Source: Burkholderiaceae bacterium (GTDB lineage: Bacteria; Pseudomonadota; Gammaproteobacteria; Burkholderiales; Burkholderiaceae). From it: a stretch of 8,667 bases of DNA. Below, piece by piece: positions 1 to 7,350 of this stretch (positions are counted from its first letter, which is position 1; each line of letters starts with the position of its first letter). The stretch covers positions 1 through 8,667 of the forward strand of contig CANISN010000057.1 of assembly GCA_947470165.1 (NCBI GenBank), written 5' to 3'. Under the pieces are notes generated by a model that saw only the letters and a program-made list of their open reading frames with translations, made no database searches and was not told the DNA's origin. The translations under genes were made by a program, and so were the position numbers.

Positions 1-371
1 AAGATGAAAAAGATGAGCTAACGATCGCTATTCAAGCCTCAAAATATTTATTGCAGGCAATGTCCCAAGGCGCTCGTATCAATTGGCTGGACGTAGCTGA
101 AAAAACGCAAAAAGCTCGCTACTCAGTTTTGCTGGCGACGATGCAGCGCTGGGTCTCAGACTTGCAAAGCTCTGCTCAAATGGGCGGACCGCGGTATTAC
201 CCTAAACATGAGGTTGCAATCAAGCTCTTGGCCCAACAAATCCGCTTACCAAAGCTACTGCGTTTTTGGAAGTCTTTAATTCAGGCCCGTCGACATGAAA
301 ATCACCCCTTAGCTACCCGCATTCAATTGGAAGCCTTGCTTTCTCAATATCAGCAGGTATTTGAAGATTAA
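1..371 (+). CDS. holB: DNA polymerase III subunit delta prime, C-terminal part (5' end outside window)
   Basis: The reading frame is open from base 3 and ends at TAA 369-371, giving 122 residues; the gene starts before the window. Delta prime is a clamp-loader subunit of the replicative polymerase, and a full protein has about 330-350 residues, so this is the C-terminal third. That part is the helical collar domain, here rich in Leu, Gln and Arg. The stretches around INWLDVAEK and the closing HPLATRIQLEALLSQYQQ resemble the end of HolB proteins, where a HPLN-R-xLExLLxxY pattern is usual. The ATPase part cannot be seen. The next gene is a TatD/YcfH hydrolase, and holB followed by ycfH is a known arrangement in proteobacteria (E. 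coli has it too), which supports the call. The gap to it is 11 bases, so co-transcription is likely. Confidence 0.85.
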   Translation, partial: DEKDELTIAIQASKYLLQAMSQGARINWLDVAEKTQKARYSVLLATMQRWVSDLQSSAQMGGPRYYPKHEVAIKLLAQQIRLPKLLRFWKSLIQARRHENHPLATRIQLEALLSQYQQVFED

Positions 372-382
372 AATAGTGAGTT

Positions 383-1162
383 ATGTTTATAGACTCGCAT
401 TGCCATCTCGATTTCCCTGAATTCCAGTCCCGCTTTCCTGAGGTTTTGGCGAATATGGCCGCCTGTAAGGTGACTCATGCGCTCTGTGTATCAGTGGATA
501 TTCCCGACTTTCCGAAGGTGCGTCAATTAGCTGAGGATCATGCCCATTTGTATGCCTCAGTTGGCGTTCATCCAGACTATGAAGATACGCCAGAACCAAG
601 TTTCGAATTCTTAGTCGAGGAAGCCAAACATCCTAAGGTGATTGCTATTGGTGAGACGGGCCTTGATTACTATCGTATGGGCGAGCGCAGTTACGAGTCT
701 ATGGAGTGGCAAAGAGAGCGCTTTAGGACCCACATTAGGGCATCCATTGCTACTAAAAAGCCGCTCATCATCCATACCCGCTCTTCTTCTGAAGATACCC
801 TCAGAATTCTAAAAGAGGAGGGCGCTGATCGCATTGGCGGGGTAATGCACTGCTTTACAGAAACAACTGAAGTAGCTAAGGCAGCAATGGATATGGGCTT
901 TTTTATTTCTTTTTCTGGCATTGTGACCTTTAAAAGCGCCAAAGACTTGCAGGAAACTTGCAGGCAGGTACCTTTGGACCGAATGCTCATAGAAACCGAT
1001 TCCCCTTATTTAGCGCCCATCCCTTACAGAGGCAAAACCAACGAACCTGCCTGGGTTTCTAAAGTAGGTGAATATGTCGCTGATTTAAAGGGCGTTTCTG
1101 TTGAACGCTTAGCTGAACAGACAACTAATAATTTTTTTCAATGTTTTCATATAAATAGATAG
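383..1162 (+). CDS. ycfH: TatD family metal-dependent hydrolase (YcfH type)
   Basis: This is a 259-residue protein, the usual length for TatD-family metal-dependent DNases/hydrolases, which are cytoplasmic TIM-barrel enzymes. The metal ligands expected for the family are all visible: HxH at H6 and H8 in DSHCHLD, E91 in GETGLDYY, H131 in IIHTR, H156 in MHCFTE, and D206 in ETDSPYLAP. The family has 3'-5' exonuclease or general phosphodiesterase activity in studied members; the natural substrate here is unknown. The ATG at 383 is chosen because the HxH motif begins right after it and it lies 11 bases behind the holB stop. The ribosome site is weak (GTGAG at 376-380), which fits coupling to holB translation. 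The ankyrin gene begins 5 bases after its stop. The family call is secure; YcfH rather than another TatD paralogue rests on the holB neighbour. Confidence 0.93.
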   Translation: MFIDSHCHLDFPEFQSRFPEVLANMAACKVTHALCVSVDIPDFPKVRQLAEDHAHLYASVGVHPDYEDTPEPSFEFLVEEAKHPKVIAIGETGLDYYRMGERSYESMEWQRERFRTHIRASIATKKPLIIHTRSSSEDTLRILKEEGADRIGGVMHCFTETTEVAKAAMDMGFFISFSGIVTFKSAKDLQETCRQVPLDRMLIETDSPYLAPIPYRGKTNEPAWVSKVGEYVADLKGVSVERLAEQTTNNFFQCFHINR

Positions 1163-1167
1163 TCTTC

Positions 1168-1869
1168 ATGAGAAATTCAGTTAAATTTATTTGTGCTGTA
1201 AGTTCATATATTTTGTGTGTTTCAACCCTTGTTTTCGCTCAAACAGCTGACCAAGTTAATGCTTTCACAAAAGCGGCGAAGTTTGATGATGTTTCTGAGG
1301 TCCAATCATTGATAAAGGCTGGTCTTAGCCCAAACACATTGGACCCTAAGGGCAACCCAATGCTGATTGTTGCTATTCGGGATAAATCCTTCAAAGTGAC
1401 TGATTTATTGCTAGCCGATAAGGCTATTGATGTCAATTTAAGCAATCAGACCGGGGAAAACTCCTTGATGATTGCCTCCATTGATGGTGAATTACCATTG
1501 GTTAAGACTTTGATTATCAAAAATAAGGCCGAAGTCAATAAAGATGGCTGGGCACCTTTACATTACGCCTCTTCAACTGGAAAGCTTGATGTGGCCAAAT
1601 TTTTGGTAGCTAATGGTGCCAAAGTAAACGCATTGAGCCCAAGTGAAACAACGCCCTTAATGATGTCGGTTAGCTCTGGTAATGAACTACTTATTAAATT
1701 CCTGTTGGATAATGGCGCAGACTTAAGAATGCGAAATCATCAAGGCTATTCTGCGATTGATATTGCAGAGCTATTTGGTAAGGATTACATCAGGGACGGA
1801 TTAAAGTCCCGCTGGTATAAGCTCTACAAACAGCCATATCCAGGCGGTCCTAAACCGCTTCCTTCATAA
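1168..1869 (+). CDS. Exported ankyrin-repeat protein
   Basis: This 233-residue protein starts with a likely Sec signal peptide: basic residues R2 and K6, a hydrophobic stretch about 7-23, and a VFA-QT cleavage site after A24. Ankyrin repeats then fill about residues 28-212. The clearest is 127-156, with the classic GWAPLHYAS start and FLVANGAKVNAL end; another runs about 160-188 with TTPLMMSVSSG and FLLDNGADL, and more degenerate ones lie at about 29-58, 62-91 and 95-124. The tail from 213 is basic and ends in a Pro/Gly-rich stretch. Ankyrin repeats bind other proteins; the partner is unknown, and the signal peptide suggests it acts in the periplasm. The ATG lies 5 bases after the TatD stop without a strong ribosome site, so translation may be coupled. 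The holB-tatD-ankyrin order may be a lineage trait; no functional link is evident. Confidence 0.85.
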   Translation: MRNSVKFICAVSSYILCVSTLVFAQTADQVNAFTKAAKFDDVSEVQSLIKAGLSPNTLDPKGNPMLIVAIRDKSFKVTDLLLADKAIDVNLSNQTGENSLMIASIDGELPLVKTLIIKNKAEVNKDGWAPLHYASSTGKLDVAKFLVANGAKVNALSPSETTPLMMSVSSGNELLIKFLLDNGADLRMRNHQGYSAIDIAELFGKDYIRDGLKSRWYKLYKQPYPGGPKPLPS

Positions 1870-1896
1870 TTAACATATTCATTTATTGCGTATAAT
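1870..1896 (+). promoter_or_regulatory. Possible sigma-70 promoter after the ankyrin gene
   Basis: An exact TATAAT lies at 1891-1896, and TTAACA (5 of 6 matches to TTGACA) lies at 1870-1875. The spacing is 15 bases, shorter than the preferred 17, so this may be chance in an AT-rich stretch. If real, it would make a rightward transcript from about 1903 that has no obvious gene to serve. Confidence 0.25.
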
Positions 1897-2078
1897 CATT
1901 ATTATGTAAAACAAGAAATTAAGCCATTCCAACTAAGCCAATCTACCCCACACCAGTCACAGGTATCTTTGCGGTTTCTATGTCTGGTGCAGACCCGGAT
2001 TCTATGATGGGCGCTTTGCTTGGAAGATCAAGCCAAAACTCCAAGCCGGCCTAGATATTTCCGATCATCTCTGACTGA
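1870..2078. other. Convergent intergenic region without a convincing gene
   Basis: This 209-base stretch separates the + strand ankyrin gene from the - strand DUF3108 gene. It holds two inverted repeats: CACCAG 1951-1956 with CTGGTG 1984-1989, and GCTTGGA 2018-2024 with TCCAAGC 2040-2046 (7-base arms, 15-base loop). Neither is followed by a T tract on either strand, so they are not standard terminators, although a stop signal would be expected between convergent genes. A + strand frame is open from 1923 to the TAG at 2052-2054; its only ATG-started part (1980) would give 24 residues without a ribosome site. It may be a gene remnant or noise. Confidence 0.4.
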
Positions 2079-3092
2079 CTAATTGAGCAACTTGGCTTTT
2101 TCAATTGGGGCCTTCTGCTTAAATACCAGCTCGAGGATACGTCCATTGGACTCTAGAGAGCGAATTCTGCCCGGCAGCCAATCTAGATCCCTTGCTAGCC
2201 AAATATCCACTTGACGTTTATATGGGCTACTTTCTCTTTGCATGAGTGCGTAATGGCGATTAATAGACTTCCCTAAGCTCGGAATTGCGTCTGATTCCGC
2301 CTCCCCATAGCTCTTAAATTGCCACATCTCTAGAGTGTCATAGTCCACTACTGGAATGCCTCGAATGCTTCCTGCCTCATCAATCTTATCGCTGCCATTG
2401 AGCAGTGAGGCAAGCTGAAACATCAGACTAAAACGGTCTTGCGTGCCAGGCAGGAGATCCGGCGTGAAGTCTGGTTTCTCAGAGAAGTACATCTTCCCCA
2501 CCCCATTCAGTTCCCGATCGAAACGAGAATAACGGGGTGGTTTAGTCCCGCGTTGCGTCCAGTAGATCGAAGGGGCAATGCCATAAGCATCAACAGATCC
2601 TCGAGATTCAAATACAAAGGGACCAACGACTGCATAGGGAATATTAATGTAGAGGCGGTAATTGTTACCTTCTGTGATCCAATCTAATTGCGCAGTTTGA
2701 AGTAATTGCCCATCAAGATAAGCATCAAAATAATAAGTTCCAGAATCAGGCAAACGAAATGCCTGCCCCGATTGATTTCCTAAGGCACCTTGCTTCCCTA
2801 CCCCATCACCATTTGAATCTGGTAGCGGATCAGCGGAAATAGAATTAGTAGTTTTAGGCTGAGCTCTCTTTTTTGGTGCACTCGTTAACTGAATCTTCTG
2901 CGGGGACTCCACTCGAAGTTCTGTTTTGATAATGAGATCTTCAGCAATGGGTGGCGCACTGCCAAACGAAATAAATGGGATGCCAAAAAATAGGATGAGA
3001 TGTCCAAGGATCGATAGGAAAACGGCAATAATCAGAATCCACAGAGATTTTCTGCGTATCCGATTAATGAAGTTGTGGGCTGCTTCAGTCAA
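2079..3092 (-). CDS. Membrane-anchored DUF3108 domain protein
   Basis: This is a 337-residue protein. The N-terminus has a basic patch (R11-K15), then a hydrophobic segment about 16-43 that should anchor it in the inner membrane with the rest in the periplasm. Residues about 60-112 form a low-complexity linker rich in Pro, Lys, Ser and Gly. From about 113 to the end is a beta-rich region that looks like DUF3108, with GTYYFDAYLDG, FVFESRGSVDAYG, LLPGTQDRFSLMFQLA and a closing WLPGRIRSLESNGRILEL. The domain's biochemical role is not established; it is common in Burkholderiales. The start is TTG at 3090-3092: the frame is closed by a stop about 15 bases upstream and no ATG occurs before the domain. 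The YqiA-like gene ends 4 bases upstream, so translational coupling is likely. The start is less certain than the family. Confidence 0.8.
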   Translation of the reverse strand: MTEAAHNFINRIRRKSLWILIIAVFLSILGHLILFFGIPFISFGSAPPIAEDLIIKTELRVESPQKIQLTSAPKKRAQPKTTNSISADPLPDSNGDGVGKQGALGNQSGQAFRLPDSGTYYFDAYLDGQLLQTAQLDWITEGNNYRLYINIPYAVVGPFVFESRGSVDAYGIAPSIYWTQRGTKPPRYSRFDRELNGVGKMYFSEKPDFTPDLLPGTQDRFSLMFQLASLLNGSDKIDEAGSIRGIPVVDYDTLEMWQFKSYGEAESDAIPSLGKSINRHYALMQRESSPYKRQVDIWLARDLDWLPGRIRSLESNGRILELVFKQKAPIEKAKLLN

Positions 3093-3096
3093 GAGC

Positions 3097-3684
3097 TCAA
3101 CGCTCTATAAAATCAATCACTGCCAGTAAATGATTGGCGTAGTCAGTAATGCCATGATCGCTACCCTCAAGTACGAGCTGCTTCGCCCCGGAATAGAAGG
3201 CCACCATTTCTTTCCAGTCGAGTAGCTCATCACCCTTTGCTGCGATTAAGAAATAACGCCTAGGATCTGAAATCGCCTCAACTTGCAATGCGCGTAATTG
3301 ATCAATGTATTCAGCCTTAAAATCAAATGGCTCTTCACTATCATAGGCGGTCATCATGCCGACATGTGGCTCTAATTCTCTTGCTGCATAGACTGCGGGA
3401 TTGAGTGCAACTCCTTTGCACTGATATTTTTCTGCGAGGTAGTTGGTATAAAAACCTCCCAAGGAAGATCCAATAATGACTATGCGCTCAGCATGAGATT
3501 TTTCAATATGTTTGATCACCATCTCCATGCTTTCTTTTGGTGAGGCTAATAGTTGCGGGCAATACCATTCATAAAGATTATCTTTCGACGAAATCGCCCT
3601 CACCGCATCCTTAGTCATTACTGCTTTACTTGAGTTTGGAGACGAGCGAAAACCGTGAAGATAAACCAGCAATGTTGTTGTCAT
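3097..3684 (-). CDS. yqiA: YqiA-like alpha/beta-hydrolase esterase
   Basis: This is a 195-residue protein, the usual size for the UPF0227/YqiA group of small cytoplasmic esterases. Visible landmarks are the N-terminal LVYLHGFRSSP (6-16) with an oxyanion-type HGF, the nucleophile elbow G72-S-S-L-G76 with S74 as the likely nucleophile, D152 in AAKGDELLDW as the likely acid, and H177 in EGSDHGITDY as the likely base. The ASPKESMEMV stretch before the elbow and the FIER end also fit the family. The natural substrate is not known; E. coli YqiA acts on short acyl esters in vitro. It lies 9 bases after glxR and 4 bases before the DUF3108 gene on the same strand, so it may be read from the gcl promoter, though nothing suggests a role in glyoxylate use. 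The ribosome site before its ATG is weak. Confidence 0.85.
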   Translation of the reverse strand: MTTTLLVYLHGFRSSPNSSKAVMTKDAVRAISSKDNLYEWYCPQLLASPKESMEMVIKHIEKSHAERIVIIGSSLGGFYTNYLAEKYQCKGVALNPAVYAARELEPHVGMMTAYDSEEPFDFKAEYIDQLRALQVEAISDPRRYFLIAAKGDELLDWKEMVAFYSGAKQLVLEGSDHGITDYANHLLAVIDFIER

Positions 3685-3693
3685 CAGAATTAC

Positions 3694-4590
3694 TTAAACC
3701 TTCTGCCCGATTTCAAAGTTAGCCATCTTCTCTAGGGCCTTAACCATCGCGGAGTGATCCCAGGCTTTGCCACCATAGGCACTACAAGAGTTAAATAACT
3801 CTTGGGCACTCGCAGTATTGGGTAATGAGACACCGAGTGCTTTAGCGCTACTAAGTGCTAGATTGAGATCCTTTTGGTGCAACTCAATCCTAAAGCCAGG
3901 ATCAAAGGTTCTTTTAATCATGCGCTCGCCATGCACTTCTAAAATCTTCGAGCTAGCAAAGCCTCCCATGAGGGCTTCACGTACCTTAGCAGGATCCGCA
4001 CCTGCTTTAGAGGCAAATACCAGGGCTTCGGCAACGGCTTCAATATTTAAAGCCACGATGATTTGATTAGCTACCTTGGTAACTTGACCGGCGCCATTGC
4101 CACCGACCAAGGTAATGTTCTTACCCATCAGTTCAAAGACTGGTTTGACCTTAGCAAAGGTGGCTTCACTACCGCCCACCATGATGGTCAGTGTGGCTCC
4201 TTTAGCACCTAACTGGCCACCAGAGACAGGGGCATCTAAATACTCACAGCCTAGGGCATTAATCTTTTGCGCAAAGACCTTAGTCTCAATTGGGGAGATT
4301 GAGCTCATATCCACCACGATCTTGCCCTTAGTAAGGCCAGAAGCGATGCCATGCTCACCAAAGAGGACTTTTTCAACGTCGGGGGTATCTGGCACCATCG
4401 TGATGATGATGTCTGCCTGACTGGCTACTTCAGCTGGGCTAGTACAGACGATAGCAGCACTCTTAGCCAACTCATCGGGCACTTTACTGCGGGTACTGAT
4501 AAAGACGGTATGACCAGCAGCGATCAGATGGCCTGCCATTGGGGTACCCATAATGCCCAGACCCACAAAACCGAGCTTTAATTGACTCAT
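3694..4590 (-). CDS. glxR: 2-hydroxy-3-oxopropionate (tartronate semialdehyde) reductase
   Basis: This cytoplasmic enzyme reduces tartronate semialdehyde to D-glycerate with NAD(P)H. It has 298 residues, normal for the beta-hydroxyacid dehydrogenase family. The N-terminal Rossmann domain shows the dinucleotide motif G10-L-G12-I-M-G15 followed by TPMAGHL. The substrate-binding DAPVSGG lies at 119-125, the catalytic lysine is K172 in GQVTKVANQ, and HQKDLNLAL (238-246) is the C-terminal family motif. A ribosome site GGAAG precedes the ATG by about 5 bases. The family also includes 3-hydroxyisobutyrate dehydrogenase, but the position after gcl and hyi, and the sequence style of GarR/GlxR proteins, favour this reaction. 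It is separated from hyi by 90 AT-rich bases with a hairpin, so its level may differ from that of gcl-hyi. Confidence 0.93.
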   Translation of the reverse strand: MSQLKLGFVGLGIMGTPMAGHLIAAGHTVFISTRSKVPDELAKSAAIVCTSPAEVASQADIIITMVPDTPDVEKVLFGEHGIASGLTKGKIVVDMSSISPIETKVFAQKINALGCEYLDAPVSGGQLGAKGATLTIMVGGSEATFAKVKPVFELMGKNITLVGGNGAGQVTKVANQIIVALNIEAVAEALVFASKAGADPAKVREALMGGFASSKILEVHGERMIKRTFDPGFRIELHQKDLNLALSSAKALGVSLPNTASAQELFNSCSAYGGKAWDHSAMVKALEKMANFEIGQKV

Positions 4591-4642
4591 GATTACTTCC
4601 TTGATTGATTTAGATTGTTTGTTACTGCTGATTAGTTATTGA

Positions 4643-4675
4643 TTATTTAGTGATATGCAACTACCTACTAAATAA
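4643..4675 (-). repeat. AT-rich inverted repeat between hyi and glxR
   Basis: Perfect 9-base arms TTATTTAGT (4643-4651) and ACTAAATAA (4667-4675) flank a 15-base loop. In the direction of transcription the stem begins 5 bases after the hyi stop codon. It has no GC-rich core and no T tract behind it, so it is not a normal terminator. It could be an mRNA processing or stabilising stem within the operon, or a chance product of AT-rich sequence. Confidence 0.4.
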
Positions 4676-4680
4676 AAGCA

Positions 4681-5463
4681 TCAATGCTGCTCGTATTGAC
4701 CCATCCACCCCAGACCTGCTGCGGTGGTTTTAAGGGGCTTATACTCGCAACCAATATAACCTTGATATCCCAAGCGATCTAGAAGATCAAAGAGATAGGC
4801 ATAGTGAATCTCGCCCGTACCCGGCTCATTACGCCCTGGGTTATCTGCTAGCTGAATGTGTGCCATACGGCTCAAATACTTCTGAATCGTATTGCCTAAC
4901 TCGCCTTCCATGCGCTGGGCATGGTAGATGTCATATTGCAAGTAAGCGTTATCTGCCCCCACGGCATCAAGAATAGCAATACCCTGCTCAGTTTTAGAGA
5001 GGTAAAAGCCTGGAATATCAAAAGTATTGATCGGCTCAATCAGAAGTTTGAGACCTACTTTTTTAAGTTCACTAGCCGCATATTGCAAATTAGCGACAAA
5101 AGTATCGTGCAGTAGCTTGGGATCGACTCCTGCCGGCGCCTTGCCAGCAAGGCAGTTCAGTTGAGGAACACCTAGGACAGTGGCGTACTCAATCGCTTTA
5201 GCCACGCCAGAGCGAAACTCGGCAACCCGATCTGGTAAGCAGGCTATCCCGCGCTCTCCGGCATCCCAATCCCCTGCAGGCAGATTATGTAAAACCAGCT
5301 TTAAGGCATTGTTATCCAAGGCCGACTTAATCTCTTGAACGTCAAAGGCATAAGGAAAGAGAAACTCGACAGCTTTAAAGCCGCCGATCTTCGCCAGTGC
5401 AAAGCGCTCCAAGAAGGGTGCTTCGGTAAATAACATCGTGAGGTTGGCGGCAAATCGGGGCAT
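4681..5463 (-). CDS. hyi: Hydroxypyruvate isomerase
   Basis: This enzyme interconverts hydroxypyruvate and tartronate semialdehyde. It has 260 residues, close to the 258 of E. coli Hyi, and is a TIM barrel of the xylose-isomerase-like family. The four expected divalent-metal ligands are visible: E143 in LLIEPINTFDIPGFYL, D178 in QYDIYHAQRMEG, Q204 in HIQLADNPGR, and E240 in GCEYKP. Other family signatures are FAANLTMLFTE near the start, EFLFPY at 33-38, and NLPAGDWDAGERG at 60-72. The ATG at 5463 is preceded by GGAAGAG about 4 bases upstream, a good ribosome site. The gap from gcl is 31 bases, so the two are almost surely one transcript. Some family members act as oxopropionate or erythrulose isomerases, but the gcl/glxR flanks make hydroxypyruvate the best reading. 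Confidence 0.95.
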   Translation of the reverse strand: MPRFAANLTMLFTEAPFLERFALAKIGGFKAVEFLFPYAFDVQEIKSALDNNALKLVLHNLPAGDWDAGERGIACLPDRVAEFRSGVAKAIEYATVLGVPQLNCLAGKAPAGVDPKLLHDTFVANLQYAASELKKVGLKLLIEPINTFDIPGFYLSKTEQGIAILDAVGADNAYLQYDIYHAQRMEGELGNTIQKYLSRMAHIQLADNPGRNEPGTGEIHYAYLFDLLDRLGYQGYIGCEYKPLKTTAAGLGWMGQYEQH

Positions 5464-5494
5464 TAACTCTTCCTAAGTGTGGTGTTTCAGAAAA

Positions 5495-7285
5495 TTAAGA
5501 TTGCAGTACAGCAACAGGCGCGTCCTCAATAGACATAGCCAATGGCTCTAGCTCGTTGATTTTATCAATCTCTGTACCCATAGCCATATTTGTTACACGT
5601 TCCAAGATCACCTCAACTACCACCGGGACTTTAAATTCAGCTATCCAAGCTTCAGCCTGAGCAAGCGCAGGTGCTAATTGGTCTTCGGTCTCAACACGAA
5701 TCGCTTTACAACCTAGACCCTCTACAACCTTAACATGGTCAACGCCATAACCTTTAACAATACCGGCGCTCTCAGGCGTGTTGATGTTGTCAAAAGCCAG
5801 TTGGACACAGTAATCCATATCAAAGCCGCGCTGCGCTTGACGAATTAAACCTAAATAACTGTTATTTACCAATATTTGGATAAACGGTAATTTAAATTGT
5901 GCGCCAACTGCCAGCTCTTCAATCATGAACTGAAAGTCGTAGTCTCCAGATAAGGCAACAATCTTCCTGGATGGATCGGCAGCTCGGACACCTAGTGCCG
6001 CAGGTACAGTCCAACCTAATGGTCCAGCTTGACCACAATTAATCCAATGACGAGGCTTAAATACCTTTAAGAATTGAGCGCCCGCAATTTGCGATAAACC
6101 AATAGTGCTAACGTAAGTTACATCTTCACCAAAGGTTTGCACCATTTCTTGATAGACACGCTGCGGCTTCATTGGAACTTCTGAGAAGTTTGTCTTACGC
6201 TGATACTCAATAGAATTTTTTCTAGCTAAACACTCTGCGGCCCACTTGCTACGGTCTTTAAGTTTGCCCGCTTTTTTCATCTCTGTTGCTACTTCGATAA
6301 AGAGTTGTAAGGCAGCCCCAGCATCTGAAACAATGCCGTAGTCTGGCGTGAAAATTCTGCCGATCTGTGTTGGCTCAATATCAACGTGAATAAATTTACG
6401 GCCTTTACAGTAGACCTCAGTAGAGCCAGTGTGACGATTAGCCCAACGATTACCAATGCCCAAGACAAAATCACTTGCCAACATGGCGGCATTGCCATAA
6501 CGATGGGATGTTTGCAGACCAACCATACCAGCCATCAAGGGATGATTATCTGGAATAGTGCCCCAACCCATCAAGGTTGGAATCACTGGAATACCAGTTA
6601 ATTCTGCGAACTGAACCAACAAGTCAGAGGCATCAGCATTGATAACGCCACCACCAGAAACAATGAGTGGATTCTCTGACTCATTGAGCATTTCTAATGC
6701 TCTCACGATTTGCTTGCGTGTTGCCTGCGGCTTGTATGCTGGCAATGACTCATACGTGTCAATATCAAATTCAATTTCAGCCATTTGTACATCAATAGGT
6801 AAATCGATTAATACTGGGCCAGGTCGGCCTGAACGCATTAAATGGAATGCTTGCTGAAAAACACGGGGGACTAGAGCTGGCTCTAATACAGTCACCGCCA
6901 TTTTGGTTAAAGGCTTCGCAATGGAAGCAATATCCACTGCCTGGAAATCTTCTTTGTGTAACTTAGCGCGAGGAGCTTGGCCAGTAATGCAAAGAATTGG
7001 AATACTGTCGGCTTGAGCAGAATACAAGCCAGTGATCATATCGGTGCCGCCAGGACCAGAGGTTCCAATGCAAACACCAATATTTCCAGGAGCGGCTCTG
7101 GTGTAGCCCTCAGCCATGTGTGAAGCACCCTCCACGTGTCTAGCTAGCACATGCGAAATGGATTGACGCTCTTTCATTTGCGCATACAAAGGATTAATTG
7201 CGGCCCCTGGAACTCCAAAAGCCTGGGTAACCCCTTCTTTTTCCATCACCAAAACTGCTGCCATTGCTGCCTTCATTATCGCCAT
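5495..7285 (-). CDS. gcl: Glyoxylate carboligase (tartronate-semialdehyde synthase)
   Basis: This thiamine-diphosphate enzyme joins two glyoxylate molecules into tartronate semialdehyde and CO2, the entry step of the glycerate pathway. It has 596 residues against 593 for E. coli Gcl and reads as collinear with it. The N-terminal domain begins with [14 protein letters not shown] and [17 protein letters not shown]51 sits where almost all other enzymes of this family have the cofactor-activating glutamate; that valine is the hallmark of Gcl. The central domain holds [11 protein letters not shown] (278-288) and [10 protein letters not shown] (301-310). The diphosphate motif runs from G447-D448 to N474-N475. 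Between about 503 and 511 the chain is some four residues longer than E. coli Gcl. The start is fixed by AGGAGG six bases upstream. It is the first gene of the leftward set, with hyi 31 bases behind it. Confidence 0.98.
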   Translation of the reverse strand: MAIMKAAMAAVLVMEKEGVTQAFGVPGAAINPLYAQMKERQSISHVLARHVEGASHMAEGYTRAAPGNIGVCIGTSGPGGTDMITGLYSAQADSIPILCITGQAPRAKLHKEDFQAVDIASIAKPLTKMAVTVLEPALVPRVFQQAFHLMRSGRPGPVLIDLPIDVQMAEIEFDIDTYESLPAYKPQATRKQIVRALEMLNESENPLIVSGGGVINADASDLLVQFAELTGIPVIPTLMGWGTIPDNHPLMAGMVGLQTSHRYGNAAMLASDFVLGIGNRWANRHTGSTEVYCKGRKFIHVDIEPTQIGRIFTPDYGIVSDAGAALQLFIEVATEMKKAGKLKDRSKWAAECLARKNSIEYQRKTNFSEVPMKPQRVYQEMVQTFGEDVTYVSTIGLSQIAGAQFLKVFKPRHWINCGQAGPLGWTVPAALGVRAADPSRKIVALSGDYDFQFMIEELAVGAQFKLPFIQILVNNSYLGLIRQAQRGFDMDYCVQLAFDNINTPESAGIVKGYGVDHVKVVEGLGCKAIRVETEDQLAPALAQAEAWIAEFKVPVVVEVILERVTNMAMGTEIDKINELEPLAMSIEDAPVAVLQS

Positions 7286-7291
7286 GATTTG

Positions 7292-7297
7292 CCTCCT
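7292..7297 (-). promoter_or_regulatory. Strong ribosome binding site of gcl
   Basis: Read on the - strand this is AGGAGG, a perfect Shine-Dalgarno core with six bases to the gcl ATG. It is the best ribosome site in the window, which fits high expression of the first enzyme of the pathway, and it fixes the gcl start. Confidence 0.85.
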
Positions 7298-7337
7298 AAT
7301 TTAGTAATGACTGAATGATCATCAAATTTGGAAGTTT

Positions 7338-7350
7338 TGAGAACCTCTCA
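7338..7350. promoter_or_regulatory. Candidate LysR-type operator between gcl and its divergent regulator
   Basis: The site TGAGAACCTCTCA has perfect five-base arms (TGAGA/TCTCA) around three bases and fits the T-N11-A rule for LysR-type binding sites exactly. It lies 53 bases upstream of the gcl start and 70 bases upstream of the preferred LysR start. TTGAGA at 7337-7342, overlapping the site, could also be a -35 box for the regulator gene, which would give self-repression. No strong -10 box was found for either gene, as expected for an activated promoter. Confidence 0.55.

Noticed and set aside
691..990. 99-codon open frame on the - strand inside tatD
   Set aside because: It is antisense to conserved metal-binding regions of TatD and has no ribosome site or protein motif.
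2030..2098. AAGCCAA / TTGGCTT inverted repeat as a terminator for the convergent genes
   Set aside because: The loop is 55 bases and the right arm lies inside the DUF3108 coding end; a stable terminator stem is unlikely.
4097..4420. 107-codon open frame on the + strand opposite glxR
   Set aside because: It lies wholly opposite a well-conserved enzyme gene and its translation is low-complexity Met/Pro/Ser-rich with no recognisable motif; it is a shadow of glxR codon use.
7300..7330. TTGATG-N16-TAAATT as the gcl promoter (read on the - strand)
   Set aside because: The predicted transcription start would fall within the gcl ribosome site and remove it from the message.
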